A stretch of 64,000 nt of DNA, taken from the NCBI GenBank assembly GCA_963754645.1, contig CAVWGP010000011.1, forward strand, positions 1,364,001-1,428,000, given 5' to 3'. The number at the start of each line of letters is the position of its first letter. Position 1 is the first letter of the stretch. The DNA is from CAVWGP01 sp963754645. GTDB lineage: Bacteria > Pseudomonadota > Alphaproteobacteria > Bin65. The position numbers were made by a program, and so were the translations under genes. Under the pieces are notes generated by a model. That model had not been told where the DNA came from and made no database searches. It saw nothing but the letters and a program-made list of their open reading frames with translations. This document shows, piece after piece, positions 35,071-43,899 of this stretch.

Positions 35071-36951
35071 ATGCGACGCCGCGACATGCTTTCCGCGACC
35101 TTGGCCACGGCGGCGACCGGCTTCGCGGCCGTTGGATCGGCGCGGCGCGCGGCCGCCGATTGCGGGGGCGCGGCCAACGACGCCGCGGTGCGCGGGCACG
35201 CCATCGCGATCCACGGCACACCGAAATATCCGGCGGCCTTCACGCATTTCGCCACGGTCAACCCGAACGCGCCGAAGGGCGGCGTGCTGTATCAGGCCGC
35301 CATCGGGACATTCGACAGCCTCAATCCGCACATCATCAAGGGAACGCCGGCCAATGTCGCGGGCTATACCGGCATCCGCTTGATGCGGCCGGCCGACGAC
35401 GAAGCGGCGTCGGTTTACGCGCACCTCGCCAGATCGATCGAAACGCCGGGCGATCGGTCCTGGGTGGTCTTTGAGCTCGATCCCCGGGCGCGCTTCCACG
35501 ATGGCGAGCCGATCACGGCCGAGGACGTCGTGTTCTCGCTCAATATCCTGCGGGAAAAGGGCCGCCCGACCTATCGCCAATATTTCGGCAATGTCGACAA
35601 GGCCGAAGCAGCCGGCCGGCACACCGTGCGTTTCCGCTTCAAGCCGGGCGCGATCAACCGCGAATTGCCCGTCATCATCGCGGGCGATCTGCCGATCCTG
35701 CCGAAACACTATTGGGAGAAGCGCGACTTCGAGCGCGCGTCGCTCGATATCCCGCTCGGGTCCGGTCCGTACAAAATTCGCGAAATCGTGGCCGGGCGCA
35801 CGATCGTGCTCGATCGCGTCAAGGATCATTGGGCGGCCGATCTCCCGGTCAATCGCGGCTGGAACAATTTCAACGTCATCCGCTACGATTATTTCCGCGA
35901 CCTCACCATCGCGCGCGAGGCGTTCAAGGGCGGCGAATTCGATCACTGGGACGAATTGGTTGCCAGCCATTGGGCCACGAGTTTCGACACCGCCGATATG
36001 CGCTCGGGCTCGATGCAGCGGCGCGAGATCCCGAGTTCGAACAGCGGCGAGCTTGTCGGATTCATCTTTAATACGCGCCGGCCGATGTTCAAGGATTGGC
36101 GCCTCCGCCGCGCCCTGGCCTATGCCTTCGATTTCGAATGGACGAACCGCAATATTTTTTACGGCGCCTATAAGCGCACCTTGTCCTATTTCGAGCGGAC
36201 CGAACTCGCCGCCCGCGATCTGCCGGCGGGCGAAGAACGCAAGATCCTCGAAGCCTATCGCGGCAAGATACCGGACCGCGTCTTCACCGAACGCTATGCG
36301 CTGCCGGTCTATGACGGCTCGGGCGATATCCGCGCCGGACTGCGCCAGGCTTTCGAACTTCTCGCGCAAACCGGCTGGGAAGTGCGCGATTTCGAACTGG
36401 TGGAAAAGAAAACCGGCCAGCCGCTGCGCTTCGAAATTCTCATCAACGAAACATCGTTCGAGCGGCCGATCCTGCCCTATATCCGCAACTTGAAGCGCCT
36501 TGGCATCGAAGCGCGCCTGCGCCTGGTCGACGATTCGCAATATGTGAAGCGGGTGCAGAAATTCGATTACGACGTTATTTATTCGGGCTGGGGGCAGTCG
36601 CTGTCGCCGGGCAACGAGCAGCGCGACAATTGGACGAGCGCCGCGGCGGACAAGGAAGACAGCTCGAACTATGCCGGGGTCAAGAACGCCGTGGTCGACG
36701 AGCTGGTCGAACGCCTGATCGGCGCGCCGGATCGCGAATGCCTGATCGCGCATGCGCGGGCGCTCGATCGCGTCTTGCTCGCCGAGCACTATGTCGTCCC
36801 CGGCTGGCATCTGCCGCACTCGCGAACCGCATTCTGGGATAAATTCGGCCTGCCGCCGGGCTCCGCCTTCGGCGGCATTCCGGTGACGAGCTGGTGGCAC
36901 GATCCGGCCAAGGCGGCGCGGCTCAAGGGGCGGATTCGCAGCCTGGGATGA
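35071..36951 (+). CDS. ABC transporter substrate-binding protein, family 5 (YejA-like), copy 1
   Basis: The 626-residue periplasmic binding protein starts Met-Arg-Arg-Arg-Asp-Met-Leu-Ser, a probable Tat signal. The body follows YejA: His-Gly-Thr-Pro-Lys-Tyr-Pro, Phe-Asp-Ser-Leu-Asn-Pro, Ala-Glu-Asp-Val-Val-Phe-Ser, Gly-Ser-Gly-Pro-Tyr-Lys-Ile, Phe-Asn-Thr-Arg-Arg-Pro and Gly-Asn-Glu-Gln-Arg-Asp-Asn-Trp. It is closely similar along its whole length to the next gene product (37043-38935), so the two are tandem paralogs. YejA-type proteins bring in oligopeptides, including peptide antibiotics. Operon with yejBEF genes downstream. Confidence 0.9.
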   Translation: MRRRDMLSATLATAATGFAAVGSARRAAADCGGAANDAAVRGHAIAIHGTPKYPAAFTHFATVNPNAPKGGVLYQAAIGTFDSLNPHIIKGTPANVAGYTGIRLMRPADDEAASVYAHLARSIETPGDRSWVVFELDPRARFHDGEPITAEDVVFSLNILREKGRPTYRQYFGNVDKAEAAGRHTVRFRFKPGAINRELPVIIAGDLPILPKHYWEKRDFERASLDIPLGSGPYKIREIVAGRTIVLDRVKDHWAADLPVNRGWNNFNVIRYDYFRDLTIAREAFKGGEFDHWDELVASHWATSFDTADMRSGSMQRREIPSSNSGELVGFIFNTRRPMFKDWRLRRALAYAFDFEWTNRNIFYGAYKRTLSYFERTELAARDLPAGEERKILEAYRGKIPDRVFTERYALPVYDGSGDIRAGLRQAFELLAQTGWEVRDFELVEKKTGQPLRFEILINETSFERPILPYIRNLKRLGIEARLRLVDDSQYVKRVQKFDYDVIYSGWGQSLSPGNEQRDNWTSAAADKEDSSNYAGVKNAVVDELVERLIGAPDRECLIAHARALDRVLLAEHYVVPGWHLPHSRTAFWDKFGLPPGSAFGGIPVTSWWHDPAKAARLKGRIRSLG

Positions 36952-37042
36952 CCATGACCAAGGTTGGCGCGGCCGCGCGGAAGGGATTCCGCGATCCGCG
37001 CAATTGCTCTAGTGTGAGGAAAATGAATCGCCCGCCATTCCG

Positions 37043-38935
37043 ATGCCGTGCCCCGTGATTCCCCGCCGCCGCCTGCTCAAGGCCGCCGGCGCCGCGGCTG
37101 CCCTATCGCCCGTGACCGGTCGCGCCGCGACCCAGTGCGGCGTCGCCGACGGCGCCGTCACCGGCGGGCACGGCATCGCCTTGCATGGCAAGCCGAAATA
37201 CCCGGAAAATTTCCGCCATTTCGACTACCTCAATCCCGGCGCGCCGAAGGGCGGCTCGCTTTTCCTGGGCGCGGGCGGCTCGACCTTCGACAATCTCAAT
37301 CCCTTCATCATCCGCGGCACGCCGGCGGGCGGAGTCGTGCTGTTCGCGTTCGACCGGCTGATGAAACGGGCCGAAGACGAGCCCTTCAGCTACTATGCGC
37401 TGGTCGCCAAGAGCATCGCCGTGCCCGGCGACCGGACGTGGGCGGAATTCGAGCTCGATGAGCGCGCCCGCTTTCACGACGGCTCGCCGATCACCGTCGC
37501 CGACATCGTTTTTTCGTTCAACACGCTGCGCGCCAAGGGCCGGCCGTTCTACCGCAACTATTTCCGCGACGTGGCCAAGGTCGAGCAAACCGGGCCGCGC
37601 AAGGTGCGCTTCGGCTTTCGCGGCGGCGACAACCGCGAATTGCCGCTCATCATCGCCGGCGATCTGCCGATCCTGCCGCGCGCCTATTGGGAGACGCGCG
37701 ATTTCGAGCGCGCGACGCTCGATCCGCCGCTCGGCAGCGGGCCTTATCGCATCGGCAATGTTTCGCCCGGCCGCAGCATCAGCTTCGAGCGCGTCAAGGA
37801 CTACTGGGCGGCCGATCTGCCAAGCAACCGCGGCTACAACAACTTCGACACCATCCGCCTTGAATATTATCGTGATGCCGGGGTGGCGCGCGAAGCGTTC
37901 AAGGCCGGCGAATACGACTATCACCTGGAAAATCAGGCAACCGGCTGGGCCACGTCTTATGAAATCGAGGCGGTGCGGCAGGGGCTGCTGAACAAGCGCG
38001 AAATCAAGCACGAATTGCCGTCCGGCATGCAGGGCTTCATCTTCAACACGCGCCGTTCCGTTTTCAAGGATTGGCGGGTGCGGCGCGCCCTGGGCTTTGT
38101 CTTCGATTTCGAATGGACCAACCGCAACATTTTCTTCGGCCAGTATGTGAGAACCAAGAGCTATTTCGCCAATTCCGAGATGGCGGCGACGGGGCTGCCG
38201 CAAGGCGAAGAATTGCGCGTGCTCGAGCAATTCCGCGGCCGGATACCGGATCGCGTGTTCACCGAGCCCTACGAATTGCCGGTGTTTGACGGGGAGGGCG
38301 ATATTCGCGAGGGCCTGGGGCGCGCCTTCGCGCTGCTCGCCGAGGCCGGCTGGACCGTGCGCGAATTCAAGCTGGTCAACGAAAAGAGCGGCGCGCAATT
38401 GAGGTTTGAGATTCTGACCGGTTCCCCGCAATTCGAGCGCATAATCCTGCCCTATGTGCGCAATCTCCGGCGGCTCGGCATCGACGCCCGCGTGCGCATC
38501 ATCGACGCCTCGCAGCTCGTCAAGCGCGTGCAAAAATTCGATTTCGACGTGATCCTGTCGGGTTGGGGCGCCTCGGAATCGCCGGGCAACGAGCAGCGCG
38601 ACTATTGGGGCAGCGCCGCCGCCGACGCCGAGGCCAGCACCAACTATACCGGCATCAAGGACAAGGCGATCGACGAATTGGTCGAACTGCTCATCAATGC
38701 CTGCGACCGCGAAAGCCTGGTGGCCCGCACCCGCGCGCTCGATCGCGTGTTGCTGCACCACCATTTGGTCGTGCCCAATTGGCACATCAGCTCGCAGCGC
38801 ATCCTGTGGTGGGACAAGTTCGGGCTGCCGGCGCCGTCGCGACGCGGCACGTCGTTTCTCTATTGGTGGCACGATGCCGCCAAGGCCGAGCGCATCAAAG
38901 GCCGGGTGCGCAGCCTCCAGACGGCGGCCAAGTGA
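37043..38935 (+). CDS. yejA: ABC transporter substrate-binding protein, family 5 (YejA-like), copy 2
   Basis: The 630-residue paralog of the preceding gene, with an N-terminal Pro-Arg-Arg-Arg-Leu-Leu-Lys-Ala-Ala-Gly-Ala-Ala export signal (Tat-like). It shares Phe-Asn-Thr-Arg-Arg-Ser, Phe-Glu-Trp-Thr-Asn-Arg-Asn-Ile and Ser-Pro-Gly-Asn-Glu-Gln-Arg-Asp-Tyr-Trp with copy 1. The permease gene yejB follows after seven bases, so this copy is the closest to the core operon. Two receptors feeding one channel would broaden the peptides taken up (inference). Confidence 0.9.
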   Translation: MPCPVIPRRRLLKAAGAAAALSPVTGRAATQCGVADGAVTGGHGIALHGKPKYPENFRHFDYLNPGAPKGGSLFLGAGGSTFDNLNPFIIRGTPAGGVVLFAFDRLMKRAEDEPFSYYALVAKSIAVPGDRTWAEFELDERARFHDGSPITVADIVFSFNTLRAKGRPFYRNYFRDVAKVEQTGPRKVRFGFRGGDNRELPLIIAGDLPILPRAYWETRDFERATLDPPLGSGPYRIGNVSPGRSISFERVKDYWAADLPSNRGYNNFDTIRLEYYRDAGVAREAFKAGEYDYHLENQATGWATSYEIEAVRQGLLNKREIKHELPSGMQGFIFNTRRSVFKDWRVRRALGFVFDFEWTNRNIFFGQYVRTKSYFANSEMAATGLPQGEELRVLEQFRGRIPDRVFTEPYELPVFDGEGDIREGLGRAFALLAEAGWTVREFKLVNEKSGAQLRFEILTGSPQFERIILPYVRNLRRLGIDARVRIIDASQLVKRVQKFDFDVILSGWGASESPGNEQRDYWGSAAADAEASTNYTGIKDKAIDELVELLINACDRESLVARTRALDRVLLHHHLVVPNWHISSQRILWWDKFGLPAPSRRGTSFLYWWHDAAKAERIKGRVRSLQTAAK

Positions 38936-38942
38936 GCGAGCC

Positions 38943-40046
38943 ATGTTTTCCTACATAATCCGCCGCCTCCTGTTGATGATTCCGACGCTCGTCGGGATCA
39001 TGATCGTCAATTTTGCGATCATCAATGTGGCGCCGGGCGGGCCGATCGAGCAACTCATCGCCAATCTGCGCGGCGAGAGCGGCGGCATCACCGATCGCAT
39101 GGGCTCGGGCGAGAGCCGCGAGGTCGGCGGCCCGCGCGAGCCGAGCGGCGCCGAGCGCGGCGAGCAGTCGCGCGCCGGACGCGGCATCGATCCGGAACTG
39201 CTCGCCAAGCTGCGCGCCCAGCTCCATCTCGACAAGCCGATGGGCGAGCGCTTCCTGCTGATGATGAAGAACTACATCACCTTCGATTTCGGCGAGAGCT
39301 TCTTCAAGGGCCGCCGCGTTATCGATCTCGTCATCGAAAAGCTGCCGGTCTCGATCTCGATCGGCCTGTGGACGACGCTCATCACCTATCTTTTGTGCAT
39401 CCCCCTCGGCATCGCCAAGGCGACGCGCGACGGCTCGCGCTTCGATGTCTGGTCGAGCGGCGTCATCGTCGTCGGCTACGCGATCCCGAGCTTTCTCTTC
39501 GCCTTGCTGCTCATCATCCTGTTCGCGACCGGCAATTTCGTGAAATGGTTCCCGCTTCGCGGATTGTGGTCCGACAACATCGCCCAGATGCCGTTCTTCG
39601 ACAAAGTCGTCGATTACGCTTGGCACATGACGCTGCCGATCGTCGCCATGGTGATCGGCGGCTTCGCGACCTTGACGTTTTTTACGAAGAACAATTTTCT
39701 CGAGGAAATCCGCAAGCAATACGTCGTCACCGCGCGCGCCAAGGGCTTGAGCGAGAGCCGCGTGCTCTACGGCCACGTCTTCCGCAACGCGATGCTGGTC
39801 GTCATCGCCGGCTTCCCCGGCGCCTTCATCGGCATCCTGTTTTCCGGCTCAGTCCTCATCGAGGTGATCTTCTCGCTCGACGGGCTCGGCCTGCTCGGCG
39901 TCGAATCGCTGCTCGGGAGAGACTATCCCGTGGTCTTCGCGACGTTGTATTTTTTCTCGCTGCTCGGCCTCGTCATCCGCCTCATCAGCGATCTGGTCTA
40001 TGTCGCGGTCGATCCGCGGATCGATTTCGAAGGGCGGGGAGGCTAG
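38943..40046 (+). CDS. yejB: Peptide ABC transporter permease YejB
   Basis: The 367-residue inner-membrane protein has the YejB start Met-Phe-Ser-Tyr-Ile-Ile-Arg-Arg-Leu-Leu-Leu-Met-Ile-Pro-Thr, a long polar insert (about residues 48-80, rich in Gly/Glu/Arg) after the first helix, then five helices. The EAA loop is Val-Thr-Ala-Arg-Ala-Lys-Gly-Leu-Ser-Glu. The polar insert is usual for YejB and separates it from DppB. yejE follows after four bases. Confidence 0.93.
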   Translation: MFSYIIRRLLLMIPTLVGIMIVNFAIINVAPGGPIEQLIANLRGESGGITDRMGSGESREVGGPREPSGAERGEQSRAGRGIDPELLAKLRAQLHLDKPMGERFLLMMKNYITFDFGESFFKGRRVIDLVIEKLPVSISIGLWTTLITYLLCIPLGIAKATRDGSRFDVWSSGVIVVGYAIPSFLFALLLIILFATGNFVKWFPLRGLWSDNIAQMPFFDKVVDYAWHMTLPIVAMVIGGFATLTFFTKNNFLEEIRKQYVVTARAKGLSESRVLYGHVFRNAMLVVIAGFPGAFIGILFSGSVLIEVIFSLDGLGLLGVESLLGRDYPVVFATLYFFSLLGLVIRLISDLVYVAVDPRIDFEGRGG

Positions 40047-40050
40047 GGCC

Positions 40051-41178
40051 ATGGCTGGAACCATCGCGGCGCCGCGCCTCCTTTGGTGGAAGATCACGCC
40101 GCTGACGCAGCGGCGCATCGGAAATTTCCGCGCCAACCGGCGCGGCTATTGGTCGATGTGGGTTTTCCTGGTTCTCTTCTTCGCCACGCTCGGCGCCGAA
40201 TTCATCGCCAATGACCGGCCGATCGTCGTCTGGTACGATGGCGGCCTCTATTTGCCGGCGGTCAACCGCTATTCCGAGAAGACCTTCGGCGGCGAATTCG
40301 AAACCGAGGCCGCCTATACCGATCGATACGTGCAAAAGAAGATCCGCGAAAAAGGCTGGGCGATCTGGCCGCTCATCCCCTACCGATTCGACACGCAAGT
40401 CATCGGCCTCGCCCAACCGTCGCCGACGCCGCCGTCGTGGGGCAACCTGCTCGGCACCGACGATCAGGCGCGCGACGTGCTGGCGCGCACGATCTACGGT
40501 TTCCGCATCTCGGTCCTGTTCGGCGTCGTCCTCACTATTGCCAGCAGCATTGTCGGCGTCGCCGCCGGCGCGATTCAGGGCTATTTCGGCGGACGGACCG
40601 ATCTCTATTTCCAGCGCTTCATCGAAATCTGGGGATCGTTGCCGCAGCTGTTCCTCCTCATCATCCTGTCGGCGATCATCGAACCGAATTTCTGGTGGCT
40701 GCTGATCCTGATGTTGCTGTTTTCTTGGATGGGCCTGGTCGACGTCGTGCGCGCCGAGTTCCTGCGCGCGCGCAATTTCGACTACGTGCGCGCGGCGCGC
40801 GCGCTTGGCGCGCCGGATTCGGTCATCATGTTCCGGCACGTGCTGCCCAATGCCATGGTGGCGACGATCACCTTCGTTCCGTTCATTCTCTCGGGCTCGA
40901 TCGTGGCGCTGACGGCGCTCGATTTTCTCGGCTTCGGCCTGCCGCCGGGCTCCGCCTCGCTCGGCGAAATCCTAAAGCAAGGCAAGTCCAATCTGCACGC
41001 GCCGTGGCTCGGCATCACGGGCTTCGTCGTGATTTCGGTGCTGCTGAGTTTGCTGGTTTTCATCGGCGAAGCGGTGCGCGATGCGTTCGATCCGCGCAAG
41101 ACCTTGGCCGCCAGCACGCCGACGGCGCCCGAGCCCGAGCCGGGCGCCGCGCCGGCTTCGGCCGGAGCGCGCGCATGA
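40051..41178 (+). CDS. yejE: Peptide ABC transporter permease YejE
   Basis: The 375-residue permease partner of YejB. After a first helix it has a long periplasmic segment (residues about 45-140) containing Pro-Ile-Val-Val-Trp-Tyr-Asp-Gly and Pro-Tyr-Arg-Phe-Asp-Thr, then Leu-Gly-Thr-Asp-Asp-Gln-Ala-Arg-Asp-Val-Leu-Ala-Arg, typical of YejE/DppC. The EAA loop is Val-Arg-Ala-Ala-Arg-Ala-Leu-Gly-Ala. ATG at 40051 is preceded by GGGAGG. The stop overlaps the yejF start by four bases. Confidence 0.93.
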   Translation: MAGTIAAPRLLWWKITPLTQRRIGNFRANRRGYWSMWVFLVLFFATLGAEFIANDRPIVVWYDGGLYLPAVNRYSEKTFGGEFETEAAYTDRYVQKKIREKGWAIWPLIPYRFDTQVIGLAQPSPTPPSWGNLLGTDDQARDVLARTIYGFRISVLFGVVLTIASSIVGVAAGAIQGYFGGRTDLYFQRFIEIWGSLPQLFLLIILSAIIEPNFWWLLILMLLFSWMGLVDVVRAEFLRARNFDYVRAARALGAPDSVIMFRHVLPNAMVATITFVPFILSGSIVALTALDFLGFGLPPGSASLGEILKQGKSNLHAPWLGITGFVVISVLLSLLVFIGEAVRDAFDPRKTLAASTPTAPEPEPGAAPASAGARA

Positions 41179-42830
41179 GCGCCGGGAACGGCGCCGGCGC
41201 GCCGCTGCTCGAGGTGCGCGATCTGCGCGTCAATTTTCGCGGCGGCGGCAGCGGCGGTCGCGAGGTCGAGGCGGTCAAGGGCGTGTCCTTCGCGGTCAGC
41301 AAGGGCGAAACCTTGGCCCTTGTCGGCGAGAGCGGATCGGGCAAATCGGTCTCGGCGCTCTCGATCCTGCAGCTCCTGCCCTATCCGGCCGCGCGCCATC
41401 CTTCGGGCAGCGTGCAATTCAAGGGCGAGGAGCTGATGGGCGCCGCGGAGGCGCGGTTGCGCGATCTGCGCGGCAACCGCATCGCCATGATCTTCCAGGA
41501 GCCGCTGACCGCGCTCAATCCGCTGCACACGATCGAAAAGCAGATCAACGAAATGCTCATCGTGCATCGCGGCATGAGCAAGACCGACGCGCGCATCCGC
41601 ACGCTGGAACTGCTCGATCTCGTGGGCATTCGCAACGCCGCGAGCCGCCTCGGCGCCTATCCGCACGAGCTGTCCGGCGGCCAGCGCCAGCGCGTGATGA
41701 TCGCCATGGCGCTCGCCAACGATCCCGAGCTGCTCATTGCCGACGAACCGACCACGGCGGTCGATGTCACCATCCAGGCGCAAATCCTCAAGCTGCTGAA
41801 GGAACTGCAGGCGCGCTTCGGCATGGGCCTGCTGTTCATCACGCACGATCTCGGTCTGGTGCAGCATATTTGCGACCGCGTCGCGGTCATGCAGCTCGGC
41901 AAGATCGTCGAGACCGGGCCGGTGCGCGACGTGTTCCGCGCGCCGCAGCACGTTTACACCAAGCGCCTGATCGCCTCGGAGCCGCAGGGCGGGCCTGAGC
42001 CGGTTCCGGCGAGCGCGGCGGAAATTCTCAAGACCGACAAGTTCCGCGTCTGGTATCCGGTCAAGGCCGGCGTGTTCCGGCGCGTCGTCGATCACATCAA
42101 GGCGGTGGACGAGGTCGGCGTCCGTGTCCGCGCCGGCGAAACCGTCGGCATCGTCGGCGAGAGCGGCTCGGGCAAATCGTCGTTCGGCTTCGGCGTCTTG
42201 AAATTGGTCGACAGCAAGGGGCCCATCGTCTTTCTCGGCCGCGATATCCAGCCGATCCGGCACAAAGCGCTGCGCCCGCTGCGCCGCGAGATGCAGATCG
42301 TGTTCCAGGATCCCTTCGGCAGCCTGAGCCCGCGCCTCTCCGTCGGCGAGATCGTCGCCGAGGGGCTCAAGATTCACGGCGTCGGCGGCACCGAGGAGGC
42401 GCGCGACGCGATCGTCGTCGCCGCGCTCGAGGAAGTCGGCCTCGATCCGGAAACGCGGCACCGCTATCCGCACGAATTCTCGGGCGGCCAGCGCCAGCGC
42501 ATCGCGATCGCGCGCGCGCTCGTCCTCAAGCCCAAGCTCATCGTCCTCGACGAGCCGACCTCGGCGCTCGACCGCTCGGTCCAGGTCCAGGTCATCGAAC
42601 TGCTGCGCAAGCTGCAGCGCGATCACGACTTGGCCTATATCTTCATCAGCCACGATCTTTCGGTGATCCGCGCCATGAGCCACCACGTCGTCGTCATGCG
42701 GGACGGCAAGGTCGTGGAGCAAGGCCCCGCCGCCGACATCCTCGACCGCCCAAGCCAGCCCTACACCAAGGCGCTGATGGCCGCGGCCTTCGACTTCAAG
42801 GCGGACGAGAGCGGCGTGGTCAGGATGTAG
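41175..42830 (+). CDS. yejF: Peptide ABC transporter double ATP-binding protein YejF
   Basis: The 551-residue protein carries two complete ABC ATPase domains in one chain. The first has Walker A Gly-Glu-Ser-Gly-Ser-Gly-Lys-Ser at 51-58, the second at about residue 327. Each has its own Leu-Ser-Gly-Gly-Gln or Phe-Ser-Gly-Gly-Gln signature and Walker B Asp-Glu-Pro-Thr. The fused layout is standard for YejF. It completes the yejABEF operon. Confidence 0.95.
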   Translation: MSAGNGAGAPLLEVRDLRVNFRGGGSGGREVEAVKGVSFAVSKGETLALVGESGSGKSVSALSILQLLPYPAARHPSGSVQFKGEELMGAAEARLRDLRGNRIAMIFQEPLTALNPLHTIEKQINEMLIVHRGMSKTDARIRTLELLDLVGIRNAASRLGAYPHELSGGQRQRVMIAMALANDPELLIADEPTTAVDVTIQAQILKLLKELQARFGMGLLFITHDLGLVQHICDRVAVMQLGKIVETGPVRDVFRAPQHVYTKRLIASEPQGGPEPVPASAAEILKTDKFRVWYPVKAGVFRRVVDHIKAVDEVGVRVRAGETVGIVGESGSGKSSFGFGVLKLVDSKGPIVFLGRDIQPIRHKALRPLRREMQIVFQDPFGSLSPRLSVGEIVAEGLKIHGVGGTEEARDAIVVAALEEVGLDPETRHRYPHEFSGGQRQRIAIARALVLKPKLIVLDEPTSALDRSVQVQVIELLRKLQRDHDLAYIFISHDLSVIRAMSHHVVVMRDGKVVEQGPAADILDRPSQPYTKALMAAAFDFKADESGVVRM

Positions 42831-42838
42831 CGCGGCGC

Positions 42839-43102
42839 CTACCGGTAACCGTCCTTGCGCTGGCCGATCTTGAAGACGGTGATTTCGCGCCGCTCGTCGT
42901 TTATCAAATAGACGATCCTGTAGCGGCCCTGGCGCACGCGATAAAAGTCGCCCGGGCCCGCGAGTTTTTCCGCGCCGTGCGGGCGCGGATTTCCGGCCAG
43001 CGCGGCAATGCGGCTGACGATGCGGCGACGATCCGGCTTCGTTCCCACGGCGTCGATTTCCTTGATCGCCGAAGGCTTGACGAGCAGCCTATAGACGTCC
43101 AC
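42839..43102 (-). CDS. RelE/ParE-family toxin
   Basis: The 87-residue product has the RelE fold pattern: Tyr-Arg-Leu-Leu-Val-Lys-Pro-Ser-Ala at the start, Arg-Arg-Ile-Val-Ser-Arg-Ile, a Tyr-Arg-Val-Arg-Gln-Gly-Arg-Tyr-Arg-Ile-Val-Tyr core and a C-terminal Lys-Ile-Gly-Gln-Arg-Lys-Asp-Gly-Tyr. The basic core and terminal Tyr fit the mRNA-cleaving RelE branch. It overlaps the antitoxin gene by 14 bases and ends nine bases from yejF. Confidence 0.88.
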   Translation of the reverse strand: MDVYRLLVKPSAIKEIDAVGTKPDRRRIVSRIAALAGNPRPHGAEKLAGPGDFYRVRQGRYRIVYLINDERREITVFKIGQRKDGYR

Positions 43103-43319
43103 GGCGGCGCAGGCCCTGCACGAAGCGCTCGAAGCTTACGCCGCGTTCCGCCTTGCGCGCGGCGATGTCGCTCAAATCCTCGGCATCCTCGGCAAGCGCG
43201 AGCTTCACGGCTTCGTTGACCATTTCGGAAATCGTGCGATCCGTCGCCGCCGCCCGCAAGCGCAGGGCGCGGTGCAAGTCGCCGTTCAGATAAATCGTGG
43301 CGCGCTTGACCTGTTCCAT
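43089..43319 (-). CDS. Ribbon-helix-helix antitoxin (CopG type)
   Basis: The 76-residue product begins with a ribbon strand Lys-Arg-Ala-Thr-Ile-Tyr-Leu-Asn-Gly-Asp-Leu and two helices (Ala-Leu-Arg-Leu-Arg-Ala-Ala-Ala; Ser-Glu-Met-Val-Asn-Glu-Ala-Val), the RHH DNA-binding fold, followed by an acidic tail that would wrap the toxin. First gene of a two-gene operon with the RelE-like toxin. Confidence 0.88.
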   Translation of the reverse strand: MEQVKRATIYLNGDLHRALRLRAAATDRTISEMVNEAVKLALAEDAEDLSDIAARKAERGVSFERFVQGLRRRGRL

Positions 43320-43485
43320 GGCGCGAGAATTACTGACGAAACGTTAAAACGTCAAGATCGGCCATGCCGAATTCCAAGACTCCAGTGCTGTCGCCCGCAA
43401 CCTGCCGGTTGACACTGGACGCACGCCGTGGTGTAGCGATCCGAATTCACGCGCCGAGCTGCCGGCCACCGAAAGAGTCGAAACC

Positions 43486-43899
43486 ATGCCCACGATCTAC
43501 GTTGCCAAGAGCGAGACGCTGGAGGAATGGGGCTCCGATGTCGGGCTGACCAAGCATGTCTACAAGGTCGGCGTGGCGGATGACGACGCCGACGCGGCGG
43601 TCCAGGCGCTCATCGCCGCCAAAGCCGGCGGCCATGTCGATTGGAAGCTGGTGAAGGAGCTGGCGGTGGAAGGGCTCGACGAGGCGACCGCGCTCCAGCG
43701 CATCGGCGCCAAGGAACGTTTGGCCGACCCGGCCTATTATCCCGGCCTCAAGGGCTTGAAGGGCGCCGTCAAGGTCAAGCCCGCCAATGTCGAGAACGCG
43801 CTGTATCTCGCGCAAACCATGGCCGGGCAGCAACTGAAGGCGGTCAAGGTCAATGCCGCCGCCATCGCCGACTATCTCATCAAGCTCGCCGCCAAATGA
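43486..43899 (+). CDS. Conserved small protein of unknown function, coupled to ghrA
   Basis: I do not recognise this 137-residue protein. It has no signal peptide or membrane helix. The N-terminus Pro-Thr-Ile-Tyr-Val-Ala-Lys-Ser, then Leu-Thr-Lys-His-Val-Tyr-Lys-Val-Gly-Val-Ala, is followed by a helical Asp/Ala-rich stretch and by Ala-Asp-Pro-Ala-Tyr-Tyr-Pro-Gly-Leu. The pairing Tyr-Val-Ala-Lys / His-Val-Tyr-Lys-Val-Gly recalls GIY-YIG-like strands, but catalytic residues are not evident. The stop overlaps the ghrA start by four bases, so the two are co-translated. Confidence 0.7.
   Translation: MPTIYVAKSETLEEWGSDVGLTKHVYKVGVADDDADAAVQALIAAKAGGHVDWKLVKELAVEGLDEATALQRIGAKERLADPAYYPGLKGLKGAVKVKPANVENALYLAQTMAGQQLKAVKVNAAAIADYLIKLAAK

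Noticed and set aside
40782..42722. 646-residue open frame antisense to yejF
   Set aside because: Shadow of the third-position GC bias in yejEF; no start signal and no recognisable motif.
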